Assembly: GCA_035273665.1 (NCBI GenBank)
Contig: DATEOW010000008.1
Location: forward strand, 1-8,539
DNA length: 8,539 nucleotides
Direction of reading: 5' to 3'
Source: DATEEW01 sp035273665
GTDB lineage: Bacteria; Pseudomonadota; Gammaproteobacteria; Burkholderiales; SG8-39
Notes under the pieces: generated by a model
The model's input: the letters and a program-made list of their open reading frames with translations, nothing else
Database searches by the model: none
What the model was told of the DNA's origin: nothing
Shown: positions 1 through 6,059 of the stretch, piece by piece
How positions within the stretch are numbered: position 1 is the stretch's first letter
Layout: each line of letters begins with the position of its first letter
Made by a program: the position numbers and the translations under genes

Positions 1-1257
1 GTCGGCGCCTCCCTTGAGCGCATGCGCAGCGTTGGTCGCAAGATTCATCATGATTTGATGAATCTGCGTCGAATCGGCTAATACCATCGGCAGGTTCGAT
101 GAATAGCGCGCACGGATCGATATCGCTGCCGATAGGCTGGAACGCAGCAATTGCAGGGCTTCTTCGATCACCGGCTGCAATGGCGTCGGTTTGCGCGCGC
201 TTTCCTGTTGACGTGCAAAACTCAAAATCTGCCGCACGAGTTCGGACGCGCGCTTGCCGGCCTTATCGATCTCCCGCAAGCTCGGGTGCGCTGGATGATG
301 TAAACCCAAGTCTTCGAGTGCGAGGCGCACATTGCCGCTGATGGCATAGAGAATATTGTTGAAGTCGTGCGCAATGCCGCCGGCCAGTGTTCCAAGCGCT
401 TCCATTTTCTGCGAGCTACGATGGGCCTCTTCGGCGCGTTTTCGCGCGGTAATGTCGACAACCGTTGCAAGCACAAAATGACCTTCGGCGGTCTGGAGGG
501 GATTCAGGCCGATTTCGATCGGGAACTCGGTGCCGTCTTTGCGGAGGCCGCGTAGATCACGACCGGCGCCCATTGCACGCGCGTCTGCGGAACCGGCATA
601 CCCCCTTCGATAGCCGCTGTGACGCTCGCGAAGAGAATGCGGAATGAGATTTTCGATGGACATGCCAAGCAGTTCTTCGCGTGGATAGCCAAAAGCCGTC
701 TCAAGCGCGCGATTCACCAGCACGATGTGCCCTTCGGCGTCGACCATGACGACGCCATTGGGCGCGGATTCGACCACGAGGCGAAATTGCTCCTCTTCTC
801 GCCGGAGCGCGGTTTCCATGGCTTTGCGCTGTGTGATGTCCACGACGGTTGCCAGCACCATGTCACCGGCTTCACTGCGCAAAGGATTGAGCCCGATTTC
901 GATCGGGAACTCCGTACCGTCCTTACGTCGGCCACGCAGCTCTCGGCCCACCCCCATCGACCGTGCTTCGGGACGTGCGGCGAAGGTTTTACGGTTGAGA
1001 ACATGCTGCTCTCGTAAATCGACCGGCAGGAGCATTTCAATGCGCTGCCCCACCAATTCGCCGCTGTCGTATCCGAAAGCCCGCTCCAGTTCGCGGTTGA
1101 CCAAATTAATGCGGCCGGATCGATCGACCATCACCACGCCATAGGGGGCCGACTCGATAGCGAGCCGAAAACGCTCATCGCTGAGCGATTCGGCTGGAGC
1201 AGCGCGATCGGCAGCTTTGAGTCGCTGCCAAATACGGCGAAGACCTGGGCTCTTCAT
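1..1257 (-). CDS. Two-PAS sensor histidine kinase, C-terminus beyond left edge
   Basis: A continuous minus-strand frame of 419 codons starts at the ATG at 1257 and is still open at base 1. An AAGGAAG ribosome binding site lies just upstream (about 1261-1267). Residues about 30-142 and 158-270 are two PAS domains, each ending in the VVDIT motif typical of PAS/PAC units. The HisKA dimerisation domain follows, with GGIAHDFNNIL; the phospho-accepting histidine is His297. The frame is cut inside the HATPase domain, just after the N-box (MMNLATNAAHAL, Asn409). No transmembrane segment or signal peptide is visible, so it is probably a cytoplasmic sensor kinase. The AHDFNNIL class often carries a C-terminal receiver domain; whether this one does lies outside the window. 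The signal sensed is unknown. It is divergent from the DUF4112 gene. Confidence 0.93.
   Translation of the reverse strand, partial: MKSPGLRRIWQRLKAADRAAPAESLSDERFRLAIESAPYGVVMVDRSGRINLVNRELERAFGYDSGELVGQRIEMLLPVDLREQHVLNRKTFAARPEARSMGVGRELRGRRKDGTEFPIEIGLNPLRSEAGDMVLATVVDITQRKAMETALRREEEQFRLVVESAPNGVVMVDAEGHIVLVNRALETAFGYPREELLGMSIENLIPHSLRERHSGYRRGYAGSADARAMGAGRDLRGLRKDGTEFPIEIGLNPLQTAEGHFVLATVVDITARKRAEEAHRSSQKMEALGTLAGGIAHDFNNILYAISGNVRLALEDLGLHHPAHPSLREIDKAGKRASELVRQILSFARQQESARKPTPLQPVIEEALQLLRSSLSAAISIRARYSSNLPMVLADSTQIHQIMMNLATNAAHALKGGAD
448..1170 (-). repeat. Tandem duplication encoding the two PAS domains
   Basis: The DNA at 832-1170 and 448-786 encodes PAS1 and PAS2 of the left-edge kinase. 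The units sit 384 bases apart and align without gaps over 113 residues. By eye about 73 of 113 residues are identical, and a stretch of 16 (RKDGTEFPIEIGLNPL) is the same in both. This points to internal duplication of one PAS module and not to two unrelated sensors. The DNA of the shared stretch also contains a small inverted repeat (CCCGAT, TTCG, ATCGGG at 892-907), with a weaker copy in the second unit near 509-523. Confidence 0.85.
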
Positions 1258-1473
1258 CCGCTTCCTTTTAAGCTGGCGTGCTTCAACATAGGTGCATCCG
1301 CCCCCTTTGCACAGTTTAATCGGCGGTAATCATTACTTATTTAACGCGCCTGCCCTGCTTTGGAACGGAATGAGCGGTCAATTGCTCCCGGACCCCTAAC
1401 CGCACGGCTGTCGGAATCGAATGAGAATCTGGTTTGGCCCCGGCTCGCGGCATAACGGTTGCTCAAGAACATT
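1258..1473. other. Divergent intergenic region between kinase and DUF4112 gene
   Basis: This 216-base region must hold the 5' signals of two divergent transcripts. It contains the kinase ribosome binding site at its left end and an AT-rich patch at about 1311-1345. I could not assign a convincing -35/-10 pair on either strand. No RNA gene, repeat or protein-coding frame was recognised. Confidence 0.5.
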
Positions 1474-1980
1474 ATGGCCCGAGTCATCGACCACGACACT
1501 CAACAAGCGCGCAATGCGCCAGCGGAAGCCGAAGCCGAAGCGCTCCAAAAGCTAGCGTGGTTGCTGGACAGTTCTATTCCCATTCCCGGCACGCGTATGC
1601 GGGTTGGAATCGATGCCTTGATCGGCTTGATCCCGGGCCTTGGCGATCTCATCGGTGTTTTTCTGTCGGGTTATATCGTGCGCGAGGCTTGGCGGCTCGG
1701 GGCACCCAAGAGCGTTTTGATGCGCATGGCTTTTAACGTAGCCGTCGAAGGCGTAGTCGGCGCAATTCCCTTCTTCGGCGATCTGTTCGACGCGGCCTGG
1801 AAAGCCAATCAACGCAATGTGCGGCTATTGCAAACGCATTACGCGGACCCGCGCAAGAGCACCCGTGCGAATCAACTCTTTCTCGTGAGCTTGGCCTTCG
1901 CTTTCGTACTCTTACTCGCATTGATGACTGCAATAGGGGCTGCAGTGTGGGCGCTGCTGCGGCAGAGCTTTGGTGGCTGA
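1474..1980 (+). CDS. DUF4112 family membrane protein
   Basis: This 168-residue protein matches the DUF4112 family pattern: an N-terminal LAWLLDSSIPIPGTRMRVGIDALIG block, LIPGLGDL at residues 52-59, and a second IPFFGDLFDAAWKANQRN block around 95-112. The region at about 45-70 is hydrophobic. A strong transmembrane helix spans about 136-162, so the protein is probably in the inner membrane. The family has no established function. I chose the ATG at 1474; a TTG at 1459 would add five residues. Neither start has a strong ribosome binding site. An Ala/Glu-rich stretch lies at residues 17-23. It ends one base before the mch start, so the two are very likely co-transcribed and may be translationally coupled. 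Confidence 0.85.
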   Translation: MARVIDHDTQQARNAPAEAEAEALQKLAWLLDSSIPIPGTRMRVGIDALIGLIPGLGDLIGVFLSGYIVREAWRLGAPKSVLMRMAFNVAVEGVVGAIPFFGDLFDAAWKANQRNVRLLQTHYADPRKSTRANQLFLVSLAFAFVLLLALMTAIGAAVWALLRQSFGG

Positions 1981-1981
1981 G

Positions 1982-2953
1982 ATGGCGTCTGACACAAGCC
2001 CGGTTAGCGTCAACCATGCAGCGGCGCCATTGGTCGAAGCCTTAGTGCGCGACGCCCTATCCCTTCGACTTGCGGTTCAACGGCTGCCTAACGGTTGCAC
2101 GCTGATTGATGCCGGCGTGTCTTGTCCCGGCGGTTTGCAAGCAGGACAACGTATCGCAGAGATCTCACTCGCCGGACTGGGGCAGGTCACGCTGATTGCC
2201 GGCAGTGTTTTATCGAACTGGCCTTGGCAGGTTGTGGTCCACACACGCAACCCGGTGCTCGCATGCATCGCCAGTCAGATGGCCGGGTGGCGATTGAGCG
2301 ATCGATCAAAGCGCTTTGAAGCGATCGGCTCCGGCCCTGCGCGGGCATTGGTCGCCAAGGAAAAAGAATTCGCGCGCGTTCACTATGAGGACGACGCTTC
2401 GATCGGCTGCCTTATCTTGGAGACGGACACCTTGCCGCCCGAATCGGTCGCGGCATCCATAGCGGCAGACTGCGATATCGATCCCCGCAAGTTGACCTTG
2501 ATTGTCAGTCCCACTCAATCCTTGAGTGGGGTGGTGCAAATTGCCGCTCGAATCTTATCGACCGCCCTGCTGAAAATGCAGGAAAGCGATCTGCCGATTA
2601 ATTGTGTCGTCGATGCGATCGGTAGCGCCCCACTACCGCCGGCAGGCGGAAGCAGTGAACTGGCGATGGGACGGACCAATGACGCGCTGCTGTACGGCGG
2701 TCAGGTGCATTTATTCATTCGAGGAAATGACGCGCTCGCGGAACGCATCGCACAGCGGGTCCCAAGCAGGAGCTCAAAGGACTATGGGCGGCCCTTCGCC
2801 ACGCTCATTCAAGAGGCAGGGGGCTTCTATAAAATGGATCCTGCTTTATTTGCCCCGGCGATGGTGATTGTCACCTCACTCGACAGCGGACGCAGTTTTC
2901 ACGGTGGGCAGTTTAATGCGACGCTGCTCGAAGAAAGCTTCGGTCGAGCTTAG
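1982..2953 (+). CDS. mch: Methenyltetrahydromethanopterin cyclohydrolase (divergent)
   Basis: The enzyme reversibly hydrolyses N5,N10-methenyl-H4MPT to N5-formyl-H4MPT (EC 3.5.4.27), a cytoplasmic step in H4MPT-linked formaldehyde oxidation in methylotrophic bacteria. The protein is 323 residues, the usual family length. Family signatures seen are GSGPARAL (116-123), SPTQSL near 178, AMGRTNDALLYGG (228-240) and FYKMDPALFAPA (282-293). The ATG at 1982 is preceded by GGTGGCTGAG and lies one base after the DUF4112 stop; a TTG at 1970 would overlap that gene. Two positions look odd. R190-I-L-S193 stands where I recall relatives having R-x-x-E, the Glu being catalytic in the archaeal enzyme. Gly281 stands where they have Asp in GDFYKID. 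Family assignment is firm; full activity is not. No other H4MPT gene is visible nearby. Confidence 0.9.
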   Translation: MASDTSPVSVNHAAAPLVEALVRDALSLRLAVQRLPNGCTLIDAGVSCPGGLQAGQRIAEISLAGLGQVTLIAGSVLSNWPWQVVVHTRNPVLACIASQMAGWRLSDRSKRFEAIGSGPARALVAKEKEFARVHYEDDASIGCLILETDTLPPESVAASIAADCDIDPRKLTLIVSPTQSLSGVVQIAARILSTALLKMQESDLPINCVVDAIGSAPLPPAGGSSELAMGRTNDALLYGGQVHLFIRGNDALAERIAQRVPSRSSKDYGRPFATLIQEAGGFYKMDPALFAPAMVIVTSLDSGRSFHGGQFNATLLEESFGRA

Positions 2954-3012
2954 TTGGAGGGGGTTATTCTTTGTTACAAGATCGCCGTGGCGGCGGCGCT
3001 AGGTTACAGGCT
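2954..3012. other. Convergent gap between mch and the small acidic gene
   Basis: This 59-base gap separates the mch stop from the stop of the minus-strand small gene. It holds one short GC-rich hairpin (CGCCG, TGG, CGGCG at 2983-2995) without a clean T-run on either side. It may be a weak bidirectional terminator, but the evidence is thin. Confidence 0.25.
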
Positions 3013-3249
3013 CTAGCGTTCGAGAACTTCCTTCGTCTCGGTGAAATCCTCATCAACCGCTAGATTCTCATAGGCGGGCGATTCCACTTCAGCATCGAAG
3101 CGCTGATAGAGCTTCTCGTCGTAAGACATCATCCCGGGGGGCTGGGTGGGGAAGCTTAGAATTTGGCCTCGTCCCTCGCTGACGTCGGTGCGAGCGAGAT
3201 ATTCCAAATCGAACAATTCCTCGTCTTGCTTCAGTACGTGGACAGACAT
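3013..3249 (-). CDS. Small acidic protein of unknown function
   Basis: The protein is 78 residues, starting MSVHVLKQDEELFDLEYLARTD. I recognise no family. It is rich in Asp and Glu, has no cysteine, no signal peptide and no membrane segment, so it is probably a soluble cytoplasmic protein. The ATG at 3249 is well supported: GAAGG lies 8 bases upstream (3258-3262), and a plausible promoter ends about 20 bases upstream. A TTG at 3264 in the same frame overlaps that ribosome binding site and is unlikely. The middle (SFPTQPPGMMSYDEKLY) is Pro/Met-rich, and the C-terminal half (EVESPAYENLAVDEDFTETKEVLE) is very acidic. It is transcribed away from the lipoprotein hairpin and towards mch. The good signals favour a real gene. 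Confidence 0.65.
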   Translation of the reverse strand: MSVHVLKQDEELFDLEYLARTDVSEGRGQILSFPTQPPGMMSYDEKLYQRFDAEVESPAYENLAVDEDFTETKEVLER

Positions 3250-3270
3250 TGTGAAAACCTTCAATGAAGA

Positions 3271-3299
3271 GTTACAAGCGATAGATTAGATCAACTCAA
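3271..3299 (-). promoter_or_regulatory. Candidate sigma-70 promoter of the small acidic gene
   Basis: Read on the minus strand, TTGAGT (3299-3294) is followed after 17 bases by TGTAAC (3276-3271). Each hexamer matches four of six consensus bases. The expected start of transcription near 3264 would leave a leader of about 15 bases that includes the GAAGG ribosome binding site. The geometry is good, the hexamers only moderate. Confidence 0.4.
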
Positions 3300-3386
3300 C
3301 GCGCGAAGGTTGCGTGCGCCGTGGGTCCCGTGAGAAAAGACACCCGCTTCACGCAATTTGAACTATTTGAGCCATGAATACTGCGC

Positions 3387-3407
3387 GCGTCAAATTAATT
3401 TTGACGC
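3387..3407. promoter_or_regulatory. 21-base near-palindrome, possible operator or second hairpin
   Basis: The arms GCGTCAAA (3387-3394) and TTTGACGC (3400-3407) are perfect 8-base inverted repeats around a 5-base AT spacer. The site lies between the lipoprotein hairpin and the small acidic gene, about 90 bases upstream of the latter's candidate -35. The shape suits a dimeric regulator operator, but it could equally form an RNA hairpin at the end of the lipoprotein transcript. No regulator is identified. Confidence 0.4.
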
Positions 3408-3410
3408 AAC

Positions 3411-3440
3411 GCCATTGCCGGTGAATGCACCGGCAATGGC
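3411..3440 (-). terminator. Hairpin terminator after the lipoprotein gene
   Basis: A perfect 13-base-pair inverted repeat (arms 3411-3423 and 3428-3440, GCCATTGCCGGTG and its complement) encloses a 4-base loop. It begins 10 bases beyond the lipoprotein TGA. Downstream on the minus strand comes GTTGCGTCAAAATTAATTT, which is AT-rich but has no unbroken T-run, so it is an imperfect intrinsic terminator or a 3' stabilising stem. The outer GCGTC (3447-3451) and GACGC (3403-3407) can extend the stem across an internal loop. Confidence 0.65.
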
Positions 3441-3449
3441 GAGCTGGCG

Positions 3450-3713
3450 TCAGGGCGAGGTGCTGCCGCTGGTAGCACTACCCGACGAGGAGGGAATCGG
3501 ATCCAACTGTTGTTGGGTCGTAGACCCCGTTTGGCTACTCATATCGCCGCTTGCGCCCGGGCTCGTGGCGCTGCCGGAATAGGTGGCGCTACCGCCGGTC
3601 GACCCCGACCCTTCCATGGAAGATTGCGGTGAAGCGTTATCGTTCTCCCGGTCACAACCGGTCAGGGCTATCAGCCCAAGCGCCGCGAGTGCGGCAATGG
3701 CAGTTCTTTTCAT
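3450..3713 (-). CDS. Small Ser/Gly/Thr-rich lipoprotein
   Basis: The protein is 87 residues. MKR and a hydrophobic stretch (AIAALAALGLIAL) lead to the lipobox LTGC with Cys20, so signal peptidase II processing is expected and the mature lipoprotein would be about 68 residues. The mature part is dominated by Ser, Gly, Thr, Ala and Gln with no predicted fold, and looks disordered. Asp21 at position +2 is the classic Lol-avoidance signal in E. coli, which would favour inner-membrane retention if the same rule applies here. The start is well supported: AGGAG (3720-3724) lies six bases before the ATG. A strong hairpin follows the stop. It is divergent from the histidine phosphatase gene. Function unknown. 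Confidence 0.8.
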   Translation of the reverse strand: MKRTAIAALAALGLIALTGCDRENDNASPQSSMEGSGSTGGSATYSGSATSPGASGDMSSQTGSTTQQQLDPIPSSSGSATSGSTSP

Positions 3714-3957
3714 GTCGATCTCCTATCGGTTGGGAGCTGCAGACGGCAGCCACCCCGCATTCGCTGCAAATCATGATCCCAACAGCGACCGCCTGCGCTA
3801 AGCCCCTGGAAAATGTAAAAAAATTGTGTCTGCCGAAGAGAAGTCCGAATTTCGGGCGGGATTTCCCATTTCCGGCGCCCAGAAACCGATCCGTTGTCTA
3901 CACTACGGCCTCGGCGGCGGCGGCACCATATCGACAGCGATTACGAGAGGCAATGCA
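3714..3957. other. Divergent intergenic region, lipoprotein / phosphatase
   Basis: This 244-base region separates two divergent starts. It contains the lipoprotein ribosome binding site (3720-3724), an A-rich patch at about 3807-3825 and the phosphatase ribosome binding site (GAGAGG, about 3945-3950). The phosphatase frame is open back to 3826, but that extension reads as low-complexity sequence with no homology I recognise. TACACT at 3899-3904 resembles a -10 box but has no good -35 partner. Confidence 0.45.
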
Positions 3958-4728
3958 ATGCACGAACAAAAGTGGCCGGACAAAATTTGGGTTGTCCGCC
4001 ATGGTCAAAGCGCGGGAAATGTGGCACGCCACGAAGCCGAAGCCGCGAAGCTACCGCTGATCGATATTGCGACGCGAGACGTCGACGTTCCCCTCTCTCC
4101 CCTGGGCGAGGAACAGGCTCGTGCGCTCGGCCGCTGGTTTGGCGACATGCCCGAGGCCCAAAAGCCTACTGTCGTTTTATATTCACCCTATGTCCGCGCC
4201 CGGCGAACGGCCGAATTGGTGCTCGAGACCGCCGGCATCGACCCCGATGAGATCACTTTTCACGTGGACGAAAGATTGCGTGAAAAAGAATTTGGGCTCC
4301 TGGACCGTTTAACCCAAACCGGCATCGCCTTGAAATATCCGGAACTGCACGAACAACGCAACCGCGTAGGCAAGTTTTATTTCCGCCCCCCGGGAGGGGA
4401 GAGTTGGTGCGACGTGATTCTTCGATTGCGCAGCGTCCTCGATACGATGACCCGGGGCTATCGCGGGGAAAACGTGCTCATTGTGGCGCATCAGGTCGTC
4501 GTCAATTGTTTCCGCTATCTCTTCGAACGTATGGACGAAGAAAGCATTTTGCAAGCGGATCGGATGCTGGATGTCCCCAATTGCAGCGTGACTTCCTATG
4601 TGTTCGATCCCAATCGCGGACGTAAGGGCAAGCTTGTTCCGGAGCTCACGCACTTCGTCGCGCCGCTGGAGTTGGCCGGCGCATCCATTACCGCCGAGCC
4701 GGACGTTCCCGCCGCACCTAAAGCCTGA
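3958..4728 (+). CDS. Histidine phosphatase family protein (phosphoglycerate mutase-like)
   Basis: The protein is 256 residues and of the branch-1 histidine phosphatase fold. VVRHGQSAGN carries the catalytic His15 in the R-H-G motif. LYSPYVRARRTAEL supplies the conserved Arg80 of the SxxxRAxxT motif. REKEFGLLD carries the probable general acid (Glu109 or Glu111). VLIVAHQVVVNCF carries the second histidine, His178. All family active-site elements are present, so it should be an active phosphomonoesterase or mutase; the substrate cannot be read from sequence. The ATG at 3958 is chosen because GAGAGG lies 7 bases upstream and the RHG motif then sits near the N-terminus, as usual. No signal peptide. 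The Ala/Pro-rich tail after about residue 240 looks disordered. It is first in a run of four plus-strand genes. Confidence 0.9.
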   Translation: MHEQKWPDKIWVVRHGQSAGNVARHEAEAAKLPLIDIATRDVDVPLSPLGEEQARALGRWFGDMPEAQKPTVVLYSPYVRARRTAELVLETAGIDPDEITFHVDERLREKEFGLLDRLTQTGIALKYPELHEQRNRVGKFYFRPPGGESWCDVILRLRSVLDTMTRGYRGENVLIVAHQVVVNCFRYLFERMDEESILQADRMLDVPNCSVTSYVFDPNRGRKGKLVPELTHFVAPLELAGASITAEPDVPAAPKA

Positions 4729-4770
4729 GACAGCCATCTTGCGGCCTGTCCCTTGCTCGCCAAGCCAGCG

Positions 4771-6039
4771 ATGAACGGCGAGGACTTCCCCCATGTACTG
4801 ATCGTCGGCGGCGGTTTCGCCGGTTTATGGGCGGCACAAACGCTCGATGGCGCGCCTGTCCGCATTACGCTGATCGATCGTCACAATCACCATCTCTTCC
4901 AGCCGCTGCTTTATCAAGTCGCAACGGCCGGCTTGTCCGCACCCGATATCGCGGCACCGTTGCGGCATATCTTTCGGCGGCAACGCAACGTGCAGGTCTT
5001 CCTCGCGGAAGTGCGGCATATTGACTCGAACGCACGCGCCGTTCTCCTGAACAACGGCGCGACGCTCAACTATGACTATCTGGTGCTCGCCGCTGGCGCG
5101 ACGCACGCGTACTTCGGCCATGACGAATGGGCAACGGCGGCACCGGGTTTGAAAACACTGGAAGATGCGCTCGATATCAGAGGTCGACTGCTGCTGGCGT
5201 TTGAACGGGCTGAACTGGAGAAAGATCCTCGCATACGCGAGGCATGGTTGAGCTTCGTCGTGGTGGGTGGCGGGCCGACGGGTGTGGAATTGGCCGGCAC
5301 TTTGGCGGAAATCGCGCGGCACACCTTGCGTAACGATTTTCGCAACATCGATCCGGCAACGGCAAAGGTGCGTTTGGTTGAAGCCGGCCCACGCGTGCTT
5401 GCAGGCTTCCCTGAGGAACTGTCGCGCAAGGCGGAAGCGCAGCTGCGCAAACTTGGTGTCGAAGTGCTGGTCGGCTAAGCAGTGGCGCATATCGATGGTT
5501 TGGGCGTTCGATTCGGCGGCGAAGATGTGCCCGCGCGCACGGTATTGTGGGCCGCCGGCGTTGCCGCCTCGCCTTTAGCCAAGGCGCTCGGCGTCCCGCT
5601 CGATCGAGCCGGCAGAGTATTGGTTGAAGCGGATTTGCGCGTACCGGGGCATCGCGAGATTTTTATTGCCGGCGATCTGGCTTCGCTTCAACAAGATGGG
5701 AAACCGGTGCCCGGTGTCGCCGCCGCCGCGAAACAAATGGGCGCTTATGCGGCAAAAGCGATCTGCGCCGACCTGAACGGAAAAGCGATCAAGCCTTTTC
5801 GTTATCGCGACGTGGGCTCGCTCGCCACGATTGGCCGCAAAGCGGCGGTGGTCGATTTGCGAGGGTTCAAGCTATGGGGATTGCCCGCCTGGATGTTCTG
5901 GCTTTTTATCCACGTTTTCTTTCTGATCGGATTCAGAAACCGCATCATCGTCATGATCGATTGGGCCTGGTCCTATTGGACTTATCAGCGTAACGCACGA
6001 ATCATTCTCGATCCTCCCGAAGAGAAGACACCCCGCTGA
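4771..6039 (+). pseudogene. ndh: Type II NADH dehydrogenase (NDH-2), interrupted by an in-frame TAA
   Basis: NDH-2 is a single-subunit flavoprotein that passes electrons from NADH to quinone at the inner membrane without pumping protons. The frame from ATG 4771 encodes 422 residues, a normal NDH-2 length, if the stop is read through. The FAD Rossmann motif VLIVGGGFAG is at residues 9-18, the NADH-binding motif VVVGGGPTGVE at 163-173, and the second FAD motif EIFIAGD ends at Asp302. The C-terminal amphipathic/membrane region GLPAWMFWLFIHVFFLIGF leads to the typical WAWSYWTYQRNARIIL ending. Codon 236 is TAA (5476-5478), in the same frame as both halves, so the cause is one nonsense change and not a frameshift. 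The N-terminal product lacks the GD motif and membrane anchor. A GTG at 5482 could restart translation but has no evident ribosome binding site. A sequencing error is possible. Confidence 0.88.
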
Positions 6040-6041
6040 CG

Positions 6042-6047
6042 TACAAT
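6042..6047 (+). promoter_or_regulatory. Possible -10 element before arfB
   Basis: TACAAT matches five of six bases of the -10 consensus and ends 12 bases before the arfB ATG. No good -35 is found at 16-18 bases spacing. If used, it would give an almost leaderless arfB mRNA, which would fit the lack of a ribosome binding site there. Confidence 0.3.
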
Positions 6048-6059
6048 CCCGCTTGCACC

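Noticed and set aside
99..1144. Several plus- and other-frame open frames across the left-edge kinase
   Set aside because: They are shadows of the continuous minus-strand kinase frame, which has full PAS and HisKA motifs; none of them shows a recognisable domain.
1420..1557. Short plus-strand frame starting at ATG 1420 before the DUF4112 gene
   Set aside because: It runs into the DUF4112 coding region in another frame and is Arg/Lys-rich only because of the underlying gene. It has no ribosome binding site.
3735..3760. Short GCTGC/GCAGC inverted repeat upstream of the lipoprotein gene
   Set aside because: The stem is only five base pairs with no associated motif, which is expected by chance at this GC content.
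3826..3957. N-terminal extension of the histidine phosphatase
   Set aside because: The frame is open, but the extension has no family similarity, and the ATG at 3958 has a good ribosome binding site and puts the RHG motif at the usual place.
4309..4865. Minus-strand frames of 161 and 89 codons opposite the phosphatase and ndh
   Set aside because: They lie antisense to genes with complete catalytic motifs and show no domain of their own.
5476..5478. Reassignment of TAA to a sense codon in this organism
   Set aside because: All nine other genes lack internal TAA, and the stops seen are TGA or TAG, so the idea is not excluded by stop usage. But a reassigned codon should appear in several genes, and only this one case occurs. 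No bacterial UAA reassignment is known to me.
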